Shown: piece after piece, positions 1 to 5,808 of the stretch
How the letters are laid out: each line of letters begins with the position of its first letter
Numbering within the stretch: the stretch's first letter is position 1
Notes under the pieces: model-generated
Databases searched by the model: none
What the model was told of the DNA's origin: nothing
The model's input: only the letters and a program-made list of their open reading frames with translations
Source of the DNA: Bacilli bacterium
Lineage (GTDB): Bacteria; Bacillota_I; Bacilli_A; RF39; UBA660
Direction: 5' to 3'
Assembly: GCA_017470045.1 (NCBI GenBank)
Contig: JAFUFG010000212.1
Coordinates: forward strand, 1-6,442
Length of the DNA: 6,442 bases
Made by a program: the position numbers and the translations under genes

Positions 1-35
1 AGAATAAAATAAAAAAGAAATGAAAGGGTGAGAAT

Positions 36-368
36 ATGAAGAAACATTCAAAAGTTCGTAAGAAAATTAAAATGTCTTTATTTGAGAAAGTGCTTTACAC
101 ATGTGCAGTACTTGCAGTAGTATTTTCACCAATTTCTATTGTCTTTACTAAAGCAACCTTATCAGAAGTTAATTTTGAAGTAGAAAAAGAGAAAAAGGCA
201 ATCGAAGCACAAAAGAAAACAAATGAAAGTTTAAACATGGAAATTAACGAATTAGCATCTCTAACTAAGATACAAGAGGTTGCAGAAGAGCAAGGTTTAA
301 GTTATAATAATAATAACATAAAGACGATAACAGAAGAGGAAGCAGAAACCGAGAGCAACGGACAATAG
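36..368 (+). CDS. ftsL: Cell division protein FtsL (FtsL/DivIC-type bitopic protein)
   Basis: This 110-residue protein has a basic N-terminal tail (residues 1-12), one membrane helix at about 18-38, and a charged external segment at about 44-86 that looks like a coiled coil. The segment ends in the family-like pattern of hydrophobics followed by 'A-E-E-Q-G-L' (residues 83-88). An Asn run and a Glu-rich tail follow. In the FtsL family this segment pairs with DivIC/FtsB and helps activate septal peptidoglycan synthesis with the class B PBP at the division site. No sequence motif is diagnostic for FtsL. The call rests on size, topology and position directly upstream of a PASTA-bearing class B PBP, which is the usual dcw order. 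The ATG is preceded by a good ribosome binding site (AAAGGGTG, 23-30) five bases away. A generic DivIC-like protein is the main alternative. Confidence 0.82.
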   Translation: MKKHSKVRKKIKMSLFEKVLYTCAVLAVVFSPISIVFTKATLSEVNFEVEKEKKAIEAQKKTNESLNMEINELASLTKIQEVAEEQGLSYNNNNIKTITEEEAETESNGQ

Positions 369-376
369 GATGTGAT
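367..376 (+). promoter_or_regulatory. Ribosome binding site for pbpB, favouring a TTG start at 381
   Basis: AGGATGTGAT differs at one base from AGGAGGTGAT, the perfect complement of the 16S rRNA tail. Its core ends about 8 bases before TTG at 381, which is ideal spacing. The in-frame GTG at 372 lies inside this site and has only a weak GGA (360-362) upstream. The site overlaps the ftsL stop codon, so the two genes are probably translationally coupled. Confidence 0.6.
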
Positions 377-380
377 TGAA

Positions 381-2567
381 TTGAAAAAGAGCAAGAGAAG
401 AAATAGCATAGATTTCCCAATTCTAGTTATTTTTATCATTCTACCAGCTCTTTTTTTGTTTGGTCTTATTCTTTGCCGAGTATCATTTTTAGCCTTATCC
501 AAAGAAGTAGATGGAATCAATTTAAAAGAACTAGCATCAAAACGTACAACAAGAACAACAACGATTTCAGCAAAAAGAGGAACAATTTATGCATCTAATA
601 ATGATGCCTTAGTACAAACAGTTTCCTCTTATACTTTAATCGCTTATTTAGATTCCAATCGTACAATAAACGAAAAGAAACCACAACATGTAGTCGATAA
701 GGAACGTACAGCAAAAGAACTAGCAACAGTAATTGATATGGATGAAGAAACAATTTTAAATTACTTAAAGAAAGAAAACGTATACCAAACAGAATTTGGA
801 AAAGCTGGAAAAGGATTAAGTGAATTACAAAAGAATAAAATTGATGCTCTAAATCTTCCAGGAATAGACTTTATAGAAAATTATAAAAGATATTATCCTA
901 AAGGAGATTTTGCATCATATATTTTAGGGTATGCAAAGACAAATGATGATGGAACAATCAAAGGAGAAATGGGAATCGAAAAGTATTACGATGATCTATT
1001 ATCTGGAGAAGATGGATATATCAAATATCAAAAAGACTTAAAAGGATATCAAATCGCTGGAACTCCAGTTTTAAAACAAGACGCTCAACAAGGAAAAGAT
1101 GTATATTTAACCATTGATAGCAACATTCAATTCTATATTGAGCAGGCATTAAAAAATAGCAATGCAAATTATGGATGGGAATGGTTTACATTCACAGTAG
1201 CAGATGCTAAAACTGGAGCAATATTAGGTACTGCAAATTCACCATCCTTTGATCCAAATGTTAGAAATATAACAAATTACTTAGACATGTTTGTAGCAAG
1301 CCCATACGAACCTGGAAGTACAATGAAAACATTTACCTACATGGCAGCCATGGAAAATGGAGTATATGATGGAAATGAAGTATATGAGTCTGGTACTTTT
1401 ACCACGACGGACGGAACAGAAATTGGTGACTGGAATCGTAATGGATGGGGTACAATTACTTTTGATAAGGGTTATGCCCTAAGTAGTAACGTCGGAGTAA
1501 TTAATATTATTAATCGTCATATGAATAGTTTAATGTTACGACAATATTACAAGAAATTAGGATTTGGTAAAAAAACAAGAATTTCCTTACCAAATGAACA
1601 AAAAGGTAAATTAGATTTCCGTTATGAAACAGAAATATATAATGCTGGATTTGGACAAGGTATTTTAGTTACACCAGTTCAAATGATTCAAGCAATGTCT
1701 TCTATCACAAATGATGGAATGCTATTAAATCCATATATCGTGAAAAAAATTGTTAATCCAGAAAATGGAGAAGTAATTTTAGAAAATAAAAAAGAAGAAG
1801 TAGAGCGTGTTGCATCAACTGGAACAGTACAAAAGATGATGTCTTTAATGGATGATTGTGTAAATGGTTATGGAAATACTGGTAGTGGTTACCGAATAGA
1901 TGGAGGAGAACTAATTGGAAAAACAGGAACTTCTCAAATTGCCGATGAACACTCTAGTGGTTACTTAACAGGAGAAGAAGATATTATTTCCTCTTTTGCT
2001 GGAGTATATCCAAAAAGTGATCCTCAAATCATTATTTATGCAGCAGTAAAAAGACCATCAGGTGGATCTCAGAAATCGATATCTAATGCTGTTAAAGAAG
2101 TAGTTAGTAATTATTCGAAATATAAGGGAAATGCTGATACAAAAACGAATACAATTGAGATTAAAACATATGAAGTTGAAAATTATTTAAATAAGAAAAC
2201 GGATTCTATAAAGACAAAGTTAGATTCCGAGGGAGTTCATTATCAAATAATTGGAAATGGAAATAAGATTATCAAACAAAGTCCAAGAGAAGATACTAAA
2301 ATAACATCAAAGGATACGATTTATTTAATAACAAACGATAAAAATTTAACAGTTCCAGATGTAAATGGATTATCTGGAAAAGTAGCAAAATCACTATTAG
2401 AAGAATTAGGATTAAAAGTAAATATAGATGGAGTTGGATATGTAACTGGCCAATCTGTTGCACCAGGGACACCAATAACAAAAGGGTTAGAGATTATTCT
2501 AAATCTGAACCCTAAATTTCAAGCAGATAATCCACAAGAACAAAGTGAGGAGAGTGAAGGTCAATGA
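381..2567 (+). CDS. pbpB: Class B penicillin-binding protein with two PASTA domains (division transpeptidase, PBP2B/FtsI type)
   Basis: This D,D-transpeptidase should cross-link septal peptidoglycan outside the membrane. The 728 residues (counted from TTG 381) contain a basic tail, a membrane helix at about 12-39 and a PBP dimerisation region starting near the 'KRGTIYA' motif. The transpeptidase domain carries all three catalytic motifs: STMK (nucleophile Ser313, Lys316), SSN (Ser368-Asn370) and KTGT (514-517). Two C-terminal PASTA repeats follow at about 595-654 and 656-715, the second opening with 'LTVPDVNGLSG', then an acidic tail. There is no glycosyltransferase domain, so it is class B and would depend on a SEDS partner (FtsW) or a class A PBP. 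Two PASTA repeats and the place after ftsL fit Bacillus PBP2B; SpoVD is the alternative paralogue. GTG 372 would add three residues. The stop overlaps the next start (ATGA). Confidence 0.95.
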   Translation: MKKSKRRNSIDFPILVIFIILPALFLFGLILCRVSFLALSKEVDGINLKELASKRTTRTTTISAKRGTIYASNNDALVQTVSSYTLIAYLDSNRTINEKKPQHVVDKERTAKELATVIDMDEETILNYLKKENVYQTEFGKAGKGLSELQKNKIDALNLPGIDFIENYKRYYPKGDFASYILGYAKTNDDGTIKGEMGIEKYYDDLLSGEDGYIKYQKDLKGYQIAGTPVLKQDAQQGKDVYLTIDSNIQFYIEQALKNSNANYGWEWFTFTVADAKTGAILGTANSPSFDPNVRNITNYLDMFVASPYEPGSTMKTFTYMAAMENGVYDGNEVYESGTFTTTDGTEIGDWNRNGWGTITFDKGYALSSNVGVINIINRHMNSLMLRQYYKKLGFGKKTRISLPNEQKGKLDFRYETEIYNAGFGQGILVTPVQMIQAMSSITNDGMLLNPYIVKKIVNPENGEVILENKKEEVERVASTGTVQKMMSLMDDCVNGYGNTGSGYRIDGGELIGKTGTSQIADEHSSGYLTGEEDIISSFAGVYPKSDPQIIIYAAVKRPSGGSQKSISNAVKEVVSNYSKYKGNADTKTNTIEIKTYEVENYLNKKTDSIKTKLDSEGVHYQIIGNGNKIIKQSPREDTKITSKDTIYLITNDKNLTVPDVNGLSGKVAKSLLEELGLKVNIDGVGYVTGQSVAPGTPITKGLEIILNLNPKFQADNPQEQSEESEGQ

Positions 2568-3097
2568 GAAAAATAAGTATACGTAACTTAATTATCGCAC
2601 TATTATGCGTTACAGTAATTTGTATGGCAGTCGGATTCTCCATTCTTTCTATAAAACTAGAAAATCTAAAGAAGAAAGAAGAAAAGTTCTTAGTTGTATT
2701 TACAAAAGTAAAAGAAGACACATCCGTAAAAGGAGGAACAAAAACTCCTACAGGAGAAAATAGTATTACCAATAAAGGACAAACAGTAAATATGAAATTT
2801 ACAATGTATTCTCCTCAAGATGAGTTAGCTTATAATTTAGTAGTTAAGAATAAAGGCACACTAGATGCAGAAATCATAGATCTAATAGCAGTACCGGATT
2901 ATGTAAATGATAGTGATGATAAAAATAGCATCTATCCAGTAACAGTAAGTACAACGGACGTGAAAGGAAAAGTTCTTGCTCCAGGAGAAGAAACTATGGT
3001 AAAAGTAGTAGTAATTTATAATCCAGTTTTAAAAGTTACTACAAGATCGATTCCTTATCAATTGTCCTTATTAACAAAATCAACAGAAAGTCGATAA
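2564..3097 (+). CDS. Unrecognised membrane-anchored protein with an external beta-rich domain
   Basis: I do not recognise this 177-residue protein. It has a short basic N-terminus, a membrane helix at about 8-30, a charged linker containing 'ENLK' (33-36), then an external domain to the end. That domain alternates strand-like segments: 'TVNMKFTMY', 'YNLVVKNKGTLDAEIIDL' and 'KVLAPGEETMVKVVVIY'. The 'KNKG-LDA' and 'LAPGEE' turns resemble immunoglobulin-like sandwiches such as those in TasA/camelysin-type surface proteins, but this is similarity of style, not a family match. No lipobox, sortase signal or catalytic motif is visible, and the helix lacks an obvious cleavage site, so an uncleaved anchor is likely. 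Its ATG overlaps the pbpB stop by four bases, with GAGGAG (2547-2552) and AAGGT (2557-2561) upstream, implying co-translation with pbpB. The stop codon lies within the following terminator. Confidence 0.85.
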   Translation: MRKISIRNLIIALLCVTVICMAVGFSILSIKLENLKKKEEKFLVVFTKVKEDTSVKGGTKTPTGENSITNKGQTVNMKFTMYSPQDELAYNLVVKNKGTLDAEIIDLIAVPDYVNDSDDKNSIYPVTVSTTDVKGKVLAPGEETMVKVVVIYNPVLKVTTRSIPYQLSLLTKSTESR

Positions 3098-3111
3098 TTC
3101 ATCGACTTTTT
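3087..3111 (+). terminator. Intrinsic terminator closing the ftsL-pbpB block
   Basis: A perfect 9-base-pair stem (AAAGTCGAT, 3087-3095, with ATCGACTTT, 3101-3109) encloses the 5-base loop AATTC and runs into a T tract (3107-3111). The TAA stop of the upstream gene (3095-3097) lies in the top of the left arm and loop, so a ribosome finishing translation would cover the hairpin. The right arm also supplies the -35 region of the next promoter. Confidence 0.8.
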
Positions 3112-3130
3112 ATTATGTTTTTGTTATAAT
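3102..3130 (+). promoter_or_regulatory. Sigma-A-type promoter for the 3153-5459 pair, embedded in the terminator
   Basis: A perfect -10 box TATAAT (3125-3130) is preceded by an extended -10 TG (3122-3123). The sequence 17 bases upstream is TCGACT (3102-3107), matching 4 of 6 bases of TTGACA and lying in the terminator's right arm. Transcription would start near 3137, right at the AAGGAG ribosome binding site (3138-3143), giving a leader of only about 16 bases. Confidence 0.7.
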
Positions 3131-3152
3131 GAACTGTAAGGAGTAAAGGTTT

Positions 3153-4844
3153 ATGAATAATGATTCTAGCAAACAGACCTATAGTAGTGTCCGAATAAAT
3201 GATAATGAACCAACCGAGTCCCCAAAGGATATCGTTGAAAATGCTTTTCAAGAGCAAGAAAATAGATTAATGGAAGAAGAAGAACAAAGAGAACTAGAAG
3301 AAACATTAAAAAAACTTTCAATAGAACAAGTTCGTGCAGCAGAAGAAGATGCAATCCGTAAAGAACAAGAAGAAAAAGAAATGATAGAAAAAAAAGGACC
3401 AAGACCAAAGAGTCCTTTCACAATCAATAATCTTGTTCAAAAGGTTGATAAAGATGAGAGAATGCAAAGTAGTATTAAAGCTATTTTAAGATTACGTAAA
3501 AGAACAAAGGTAATGATAGTATTAATTACCTTAGCAATCATCATTGGAGTTAGTTTTTTAAATTATAATAAAGAATATCGAAATAATCCAAAACAAATTA
3601 CAAGAAAAACTGTTATTTCTGTAGGAAAAGAATTTGCAAAAGTAATTCGTATCCCAGATACACAAACTTTAGTAGGAGACACCTTTGATGTAGAAGGAAA
3701 AATTTCATATAATCTTCAAAGTGATCAGGCAAAAGAGAATTACTTAACAGATCCAGAAATGCAAAAAAGATATTATTTAATCAATAACTTAAATAAGGCA
3801 ACTACATCATTTTCTATAAAACAAGACAAGAATAAAAAGAAATTCTTTTTTAATCAAAAAACATCAATTCAAGATAAAGTGTCAATAGAAGATAAATACT
3901 TGATAGAAAACTCTACCGAATACTATTACATAAAAGAATATGCAGAAAAATTTATTAATAACGGTAATAAAACTTATTTTGAATCTTTAGCAAAGGATCG
4001 TAATGCGAATGATAATATTCGTTATATGTATCGTTACATCCTAACTACATTCTTTGATAATATAGAGGAGAAAGACTATAATATGAAGAATGGAGAAACG
4101 ATAATCAATGGTAGTACAACAAAAGGAAAAGTAATAGAAATAGAATTAGATAATAAAAAGATAATAGAAGTATGGAATAGAAGTGTTGATCAATTAAAAA
4201 AAGATAAACGTGCAAATAATATTGTACAAGGTGTAAAAGATGATATCGATTCATACAAATTAAAAAAGACCGATAATATCTTAGAAAAGAATCAAAAATT
4301 GACAATACGTATCTATACCAAAGGTTTCTTCCGAGATATGAAAAAATTAGATATCGAAGTAACAGGAGAAAAAGATTCCAAAGGAATAGAATATGAAAAA
4401 GATTACAATCGAATAAGATATTCCGAAAATAAAAATCCAAAATATACGATAGAATATGAAATTACGAAAGAAAAAGTAATAGCCATTATAATGGATAAAA
4501 AAGATACAGATATAGGAAGATTAGAAATAGATTATAATGAGAAAAATCCTAGGTATCAATTTGACTTTGAAGAAGATAGCAACAAAATATCAATTGATTA
4601 CAACAAGAAAATAACGAAGAAGAAAAAAGAATCATACCAATCAAAAATAGTATTAGATATGGATATTCGAAAAGATAAAAAATCCGTAATTAAAGGAACT
4701 ATTACTGTCAATTCAAAGACGAATAATAAACCAAAGATGGAAGAATCAATGGATGATATCATATTTAAAAAAGATATTAGTGAAGAAGAACAAACAAAGA
4801 TAGTAAATATTCAAAAGAACCGTCTACAAAGGGTATTGTATTAG
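3153..4844 (+). CDS. Unrecognised large single-pass membrane protein with acidic coiled-coil cytoplasmic tail
   Basis: I do not recognise this 563-residue protein. Residues 26-80 are extremely rich in Glu, Lys and Gln and should form a cytoplasmic coiled coil. A basic patch (about 112-119, 'LRLRKRTK') precedes one membrane helix at about 119-138, giving an N-inside topology. The external part (about 140-563) is Lys/Asp/Asn/Tyr-rich. It includes a helical stretch at about 255-305 and, from about 380 to 520, many short alternating strands ('LTIRIYTKG', 'KISIDYNKKI', 'SKIVLDMDI'). The layout recalls two-lobed LolA/LppX-like or DUF6583-like external domains of Firmicutes, but that is a guess from pattern only. 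I see no catalytic motif, lipobox or cell-wall anchor. ATG 3153 is chosen for AAGGAG nine bases upstream and the promoter just before it. The next gene follows after 9 bases, so the two form an operon. Confidence 0.85.
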   Translation: MNNDSSKQTYSSVRINDNEPTESPKDIVENAFQEQENRLMEEEEQRELEETLKKLSIEQVRAAEEDAIRKEQEEKEMIEKKGPRPKSPFTINNLVQKVDKDERMQSSIKAILRLRKRTKVMIVLITLAIIIGVSFLNYNKEYRNNPKQITRKTVISVGKEFAKVIRIPDTQTLVGDTFDVEGKISYNLQSDQAKENYLTDPEMQKRYYLINNLNKATTSFSIKQDKNKKKFFFNQKTSIQDKVSIEDKYLIENSTEYYYIKEYAEKFINNGNKTYFESLAKDRNANDNIRYMYRYILTTFFDNIEEKDYNMKNGETIINGSTTKGKVIEIELDNKKIIEVWNRSVDQLKKDKRANNIVQGVKDDIDSYKLKKTDNILEKNQKLTIRIYTKGFFRDMKKLDIEVTGEKDSKGIEYEKDYNRIRYSENKNPKYTIEYEITKEKVIAIIMDKKDTDIGRLEIDYNEKNPRYQFDFEEDSNKISIDYNKKITKKKKESYQSKIVLDMDIRKDKKSVIKGTITVNSKTNNKPKMEESMDDIIFKKDISEEEQTKIVNIQKNRLQRVLY

Positions 4845-4853
4845 GAGGAGTTT

Positions 4854-5459
4854 ATGGAAAAAGAAAAAAAGACAACAAAAAAAACGACAAAAAAGACAGA
4901 AAAGAATATTGAGAAAAAAGTAGAGAAGAAAGTAGAAGAAAAAGTAGAAGTACCTGCAGAAAAGAAGCAAACGAAGTATTCTTTTATTCCAAAAGACTCA
5001 ACAGACTTATTATTAGTTATTACTTTCATAGCCTTATTAGTCTTAACCGTATTTTTAGGATTTAAAGTAAAAGCAGCAAAAGAAAATTTAAAAGAACATG
5101 TTAGAGCAAATATTGTAGTACCTGTATTAGGATCTGGTACAAAAAATGCGATTAGTGTAGATGTTGCAAATATGAAAAAAGGCCAAGAAAAAGAATATAT
5201 CTTTAAAATCAGTAATACAAAAGATGAAAATGTAAATCCTGAAGAGGTAATTTATCATCTATTATTTAAATATGATAAGAATATCTCACTAGAAGTTACA
5301 AAGAATGAGGAAAAGGATAACATCTTAGGGGAAGATAATACAATAAGGGATAATAAGTTACAAAAAGAGGAAGAACAACAAGATATTTACCGAGTTAAAA
5401 TTAAAGCACTAAAGAATACCGGCAATAAACAATTAATAACAATCAATGTTGTAAGTTAG
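4854..5459 (+). CDS. Unrecognised membrane-anchored protein with Lys/Glu repeat tail and external beta-rich domain
   Basis: This 201-residue protein has a low-complexity cytoplasmic tail (residues 1-40) made of Thr-Thr-Lys-Lys and Lys-Lys-Val-Glu repeats, a membrane helix at about 50-71, and an external domain. The domain opens with 'ENLK' (77-80) and 'ANIVVPVLGSG', then strand-like 'GQEKEYIFKISNTKDEN' and 'EEVIYHLLFKYDKNISLEV'. That spacing is reminiscent of the small SipW/TasA-associated beta-sandwich proteins of Clostridia and Bacilli. I see no signal peptidase site or sortase motif, so this is inference only. A charged insert (about 150-177) separates the last strands. A very strong ribosome binding site (AGGAGGAG, 4843-4850) overlaps the upstream stop and sits three bases before the ATG, implying coupled and efficient translation. 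It is probably expressed with the 563-residue protein and may act with it in the membrane. A strong terminator follows immediately. Confidence 0.85.
   Translation: MEKEKKTTKKTTKKTEKNIEKKVEKKVEEKVEVPAEKKQTKYSFIPKDSTDLLLVITFIALLVLTVFLGFKVKAAKENLKEHVRANIVVPVLGSGTKNAISVDVANMKKGQEKEYIFKISNTKDENVNPEEVIYHLLFKYDKNISLEVTKNEEKDNILGEDNTIRDNKLQKEEEQQDIYRVKIKALKNTGNKQLITINVVS
4914..4949 (+). repeat. Short in-frame tandem repeat encoding Lys-Lys-Val-Glu units
   Basis: Three degenerate 12-base units encode KKVE, KKVE and EKVE (residues 21-32 of the 201-residue protein). They directly follow a TTKK-TTKK stretch (residues 7-14). The unit length is a multiple of three, so copy-number change would lengthen or shorten the tail without a frameshift. 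The region could simply be low-complexity coding sequence. Confidence 0.5.
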
Positions 5460-5485
5460 AAAAGGTCAATGAAAATTGACTTTTT
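5460..5485 (+). terminator. Intrinsic terminator closing the 3153-5459 operon
   Basis: AAAAGGTCAAT (5460-5470) pairs with ATTGACTTTTT (5475-5485) through one G-U wobble, around a GAAA (GNRA-type) tetraloop at 5471-5474. The right arm merges into the T tract. It begins at the base after the TAG stop. The right arm also contains the -35 box of the next promoter. Confidence 0.85.
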
Positions 5486-5504
5486 CTTTGTTTTATGGTA
5501 TAAT
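5476..5504 (+). promoter_or_regulatory. Sigma-A-type promoter for the DUF1292 gene, embedded in the terminator
   Basis: The -35 box TTGACT (5476-5481, 5 of 6 bases) and the perfect -10 box TATAAT (5499-5504) are separated by exactly 17 bases. An extended -10 TG is present at 5496-5497. The -35 lies inside the right arm of the preceding terminator. The predicted start near 5511 leaves a leader of about 22 bases carrying GAGGAG at 5520-5525. Confidence 0.85.
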
Positions 5505-5532
5505 AATGCATATTTTTATGAGGAGTTCGGTT

Positions 5533-5790
5533 ATGGAAGACGAAAGGATTATTATCCAAAAGGATGGGAAGGAAGTAGAGTGCGAGGTAATCTTTACTTT
5601 TGAATCCCCAGATACTGGCAAAGCATACATAGGGTATACGGATCATAGTATCGGTGAAGATGGTAAAAAGACAATTTATGTATCATCATACGATCCGGTT
5701 TTAGGGACAGGTAGGTTGGAAGACTTAACAGATAAACGTGAAATTGAAATGGTAGATAAAGCGTTAAAAATGATGAAGGATATGAAATAA
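5533..5790 (+). CDS. DUF1292 family protein (YrzB/UPF0473-like)
   Basis: This 85-residue soluble acidic protein fits the DUF1292 pattern: an opening hydrophobic strand followed by 'KDGKEVECEVIFTFE', the conserved 'AYIGYTDHSIGEDGKKTIYVSSYDP' region (residues 31-55), and a C-terminal Asp/Glu-rich helix with hydrophobic spacing. The family is widespread in Firmicutes and its biochemical role is not known to me. In Bacillus, yrzB lies near alaS and ruvX, which are not visible here. The ATG at 5533 is chosen because GAGGAG (5520-5525) is seven bases upstream and the promoter lies at 5476-5504. A longer reading frame from TTG 5476 would begin inside the terminator and promoter and is rejected. The following gene starts 18 bases later, so the two are probably co-transcribed. 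Confidence 0.85.
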   Translation: MEDERIIIQKDGKEVECEVIFTFESPDTGKAYIGYTDHSIGEDGKKTIYVSSYDPVLGTGRLEDLTDKREIEMVDKALKMMKDMK

Positions 5791-5794
5791 TCAT

Positions 5795-5802
5795 AAGAGG
5801 TG
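5795..5802 (+). promoter_or_regulatory. Ribosome binding site for the coiled-coil gene at 5809
   Basis: AAGAGGTG is a close match to the AGGAGGTG anti-16S consensus and lies six bases before ATG 5809. It fixes the start of the last, partial gene. Confidence 0.7.
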
Positions 5803-5808
5803 TTAGAG

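Noticed and set aside
1..23. Possible 3' tail of an upstream gene (rsmH would be expected before ftsL), ending at TAA 10-12 or TGA 21-23.
   Set aside because: Only three to six codons are visible in either frame, too few to identify a gene or choose the frame.
304..316. ATA trinucleotide run in ftsL that could suggest slippage or phase variation.
   Set aside because: It is only about four units and in frame, so slippage would only change an Asn run; this is expected in AT-rich coding DNA.
2831..2836. TATAAT inside the 177-residue gene as a possible internal promoter.
   Set aside because: It encodes in-frame residues (Tyr-Asn), and such hexamers are common by chance at this base composition.
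4105..4440. 111-codon minus-strand open frame with a hydrophobic product.
   Set aside because: Its composition is the mirror of the Lys/Asp/Asn-rich 563-residue gene, and no membrane protein pattern beyond that bias is visible.
5476..5532. N-terminal extension of the DUF1292 protein from TTG 5476.
   Set aside because: It would start inside the terminator arm and before the promoter's transcription start. ATG 5533 has a good ribosome binding site and begins the family domain.
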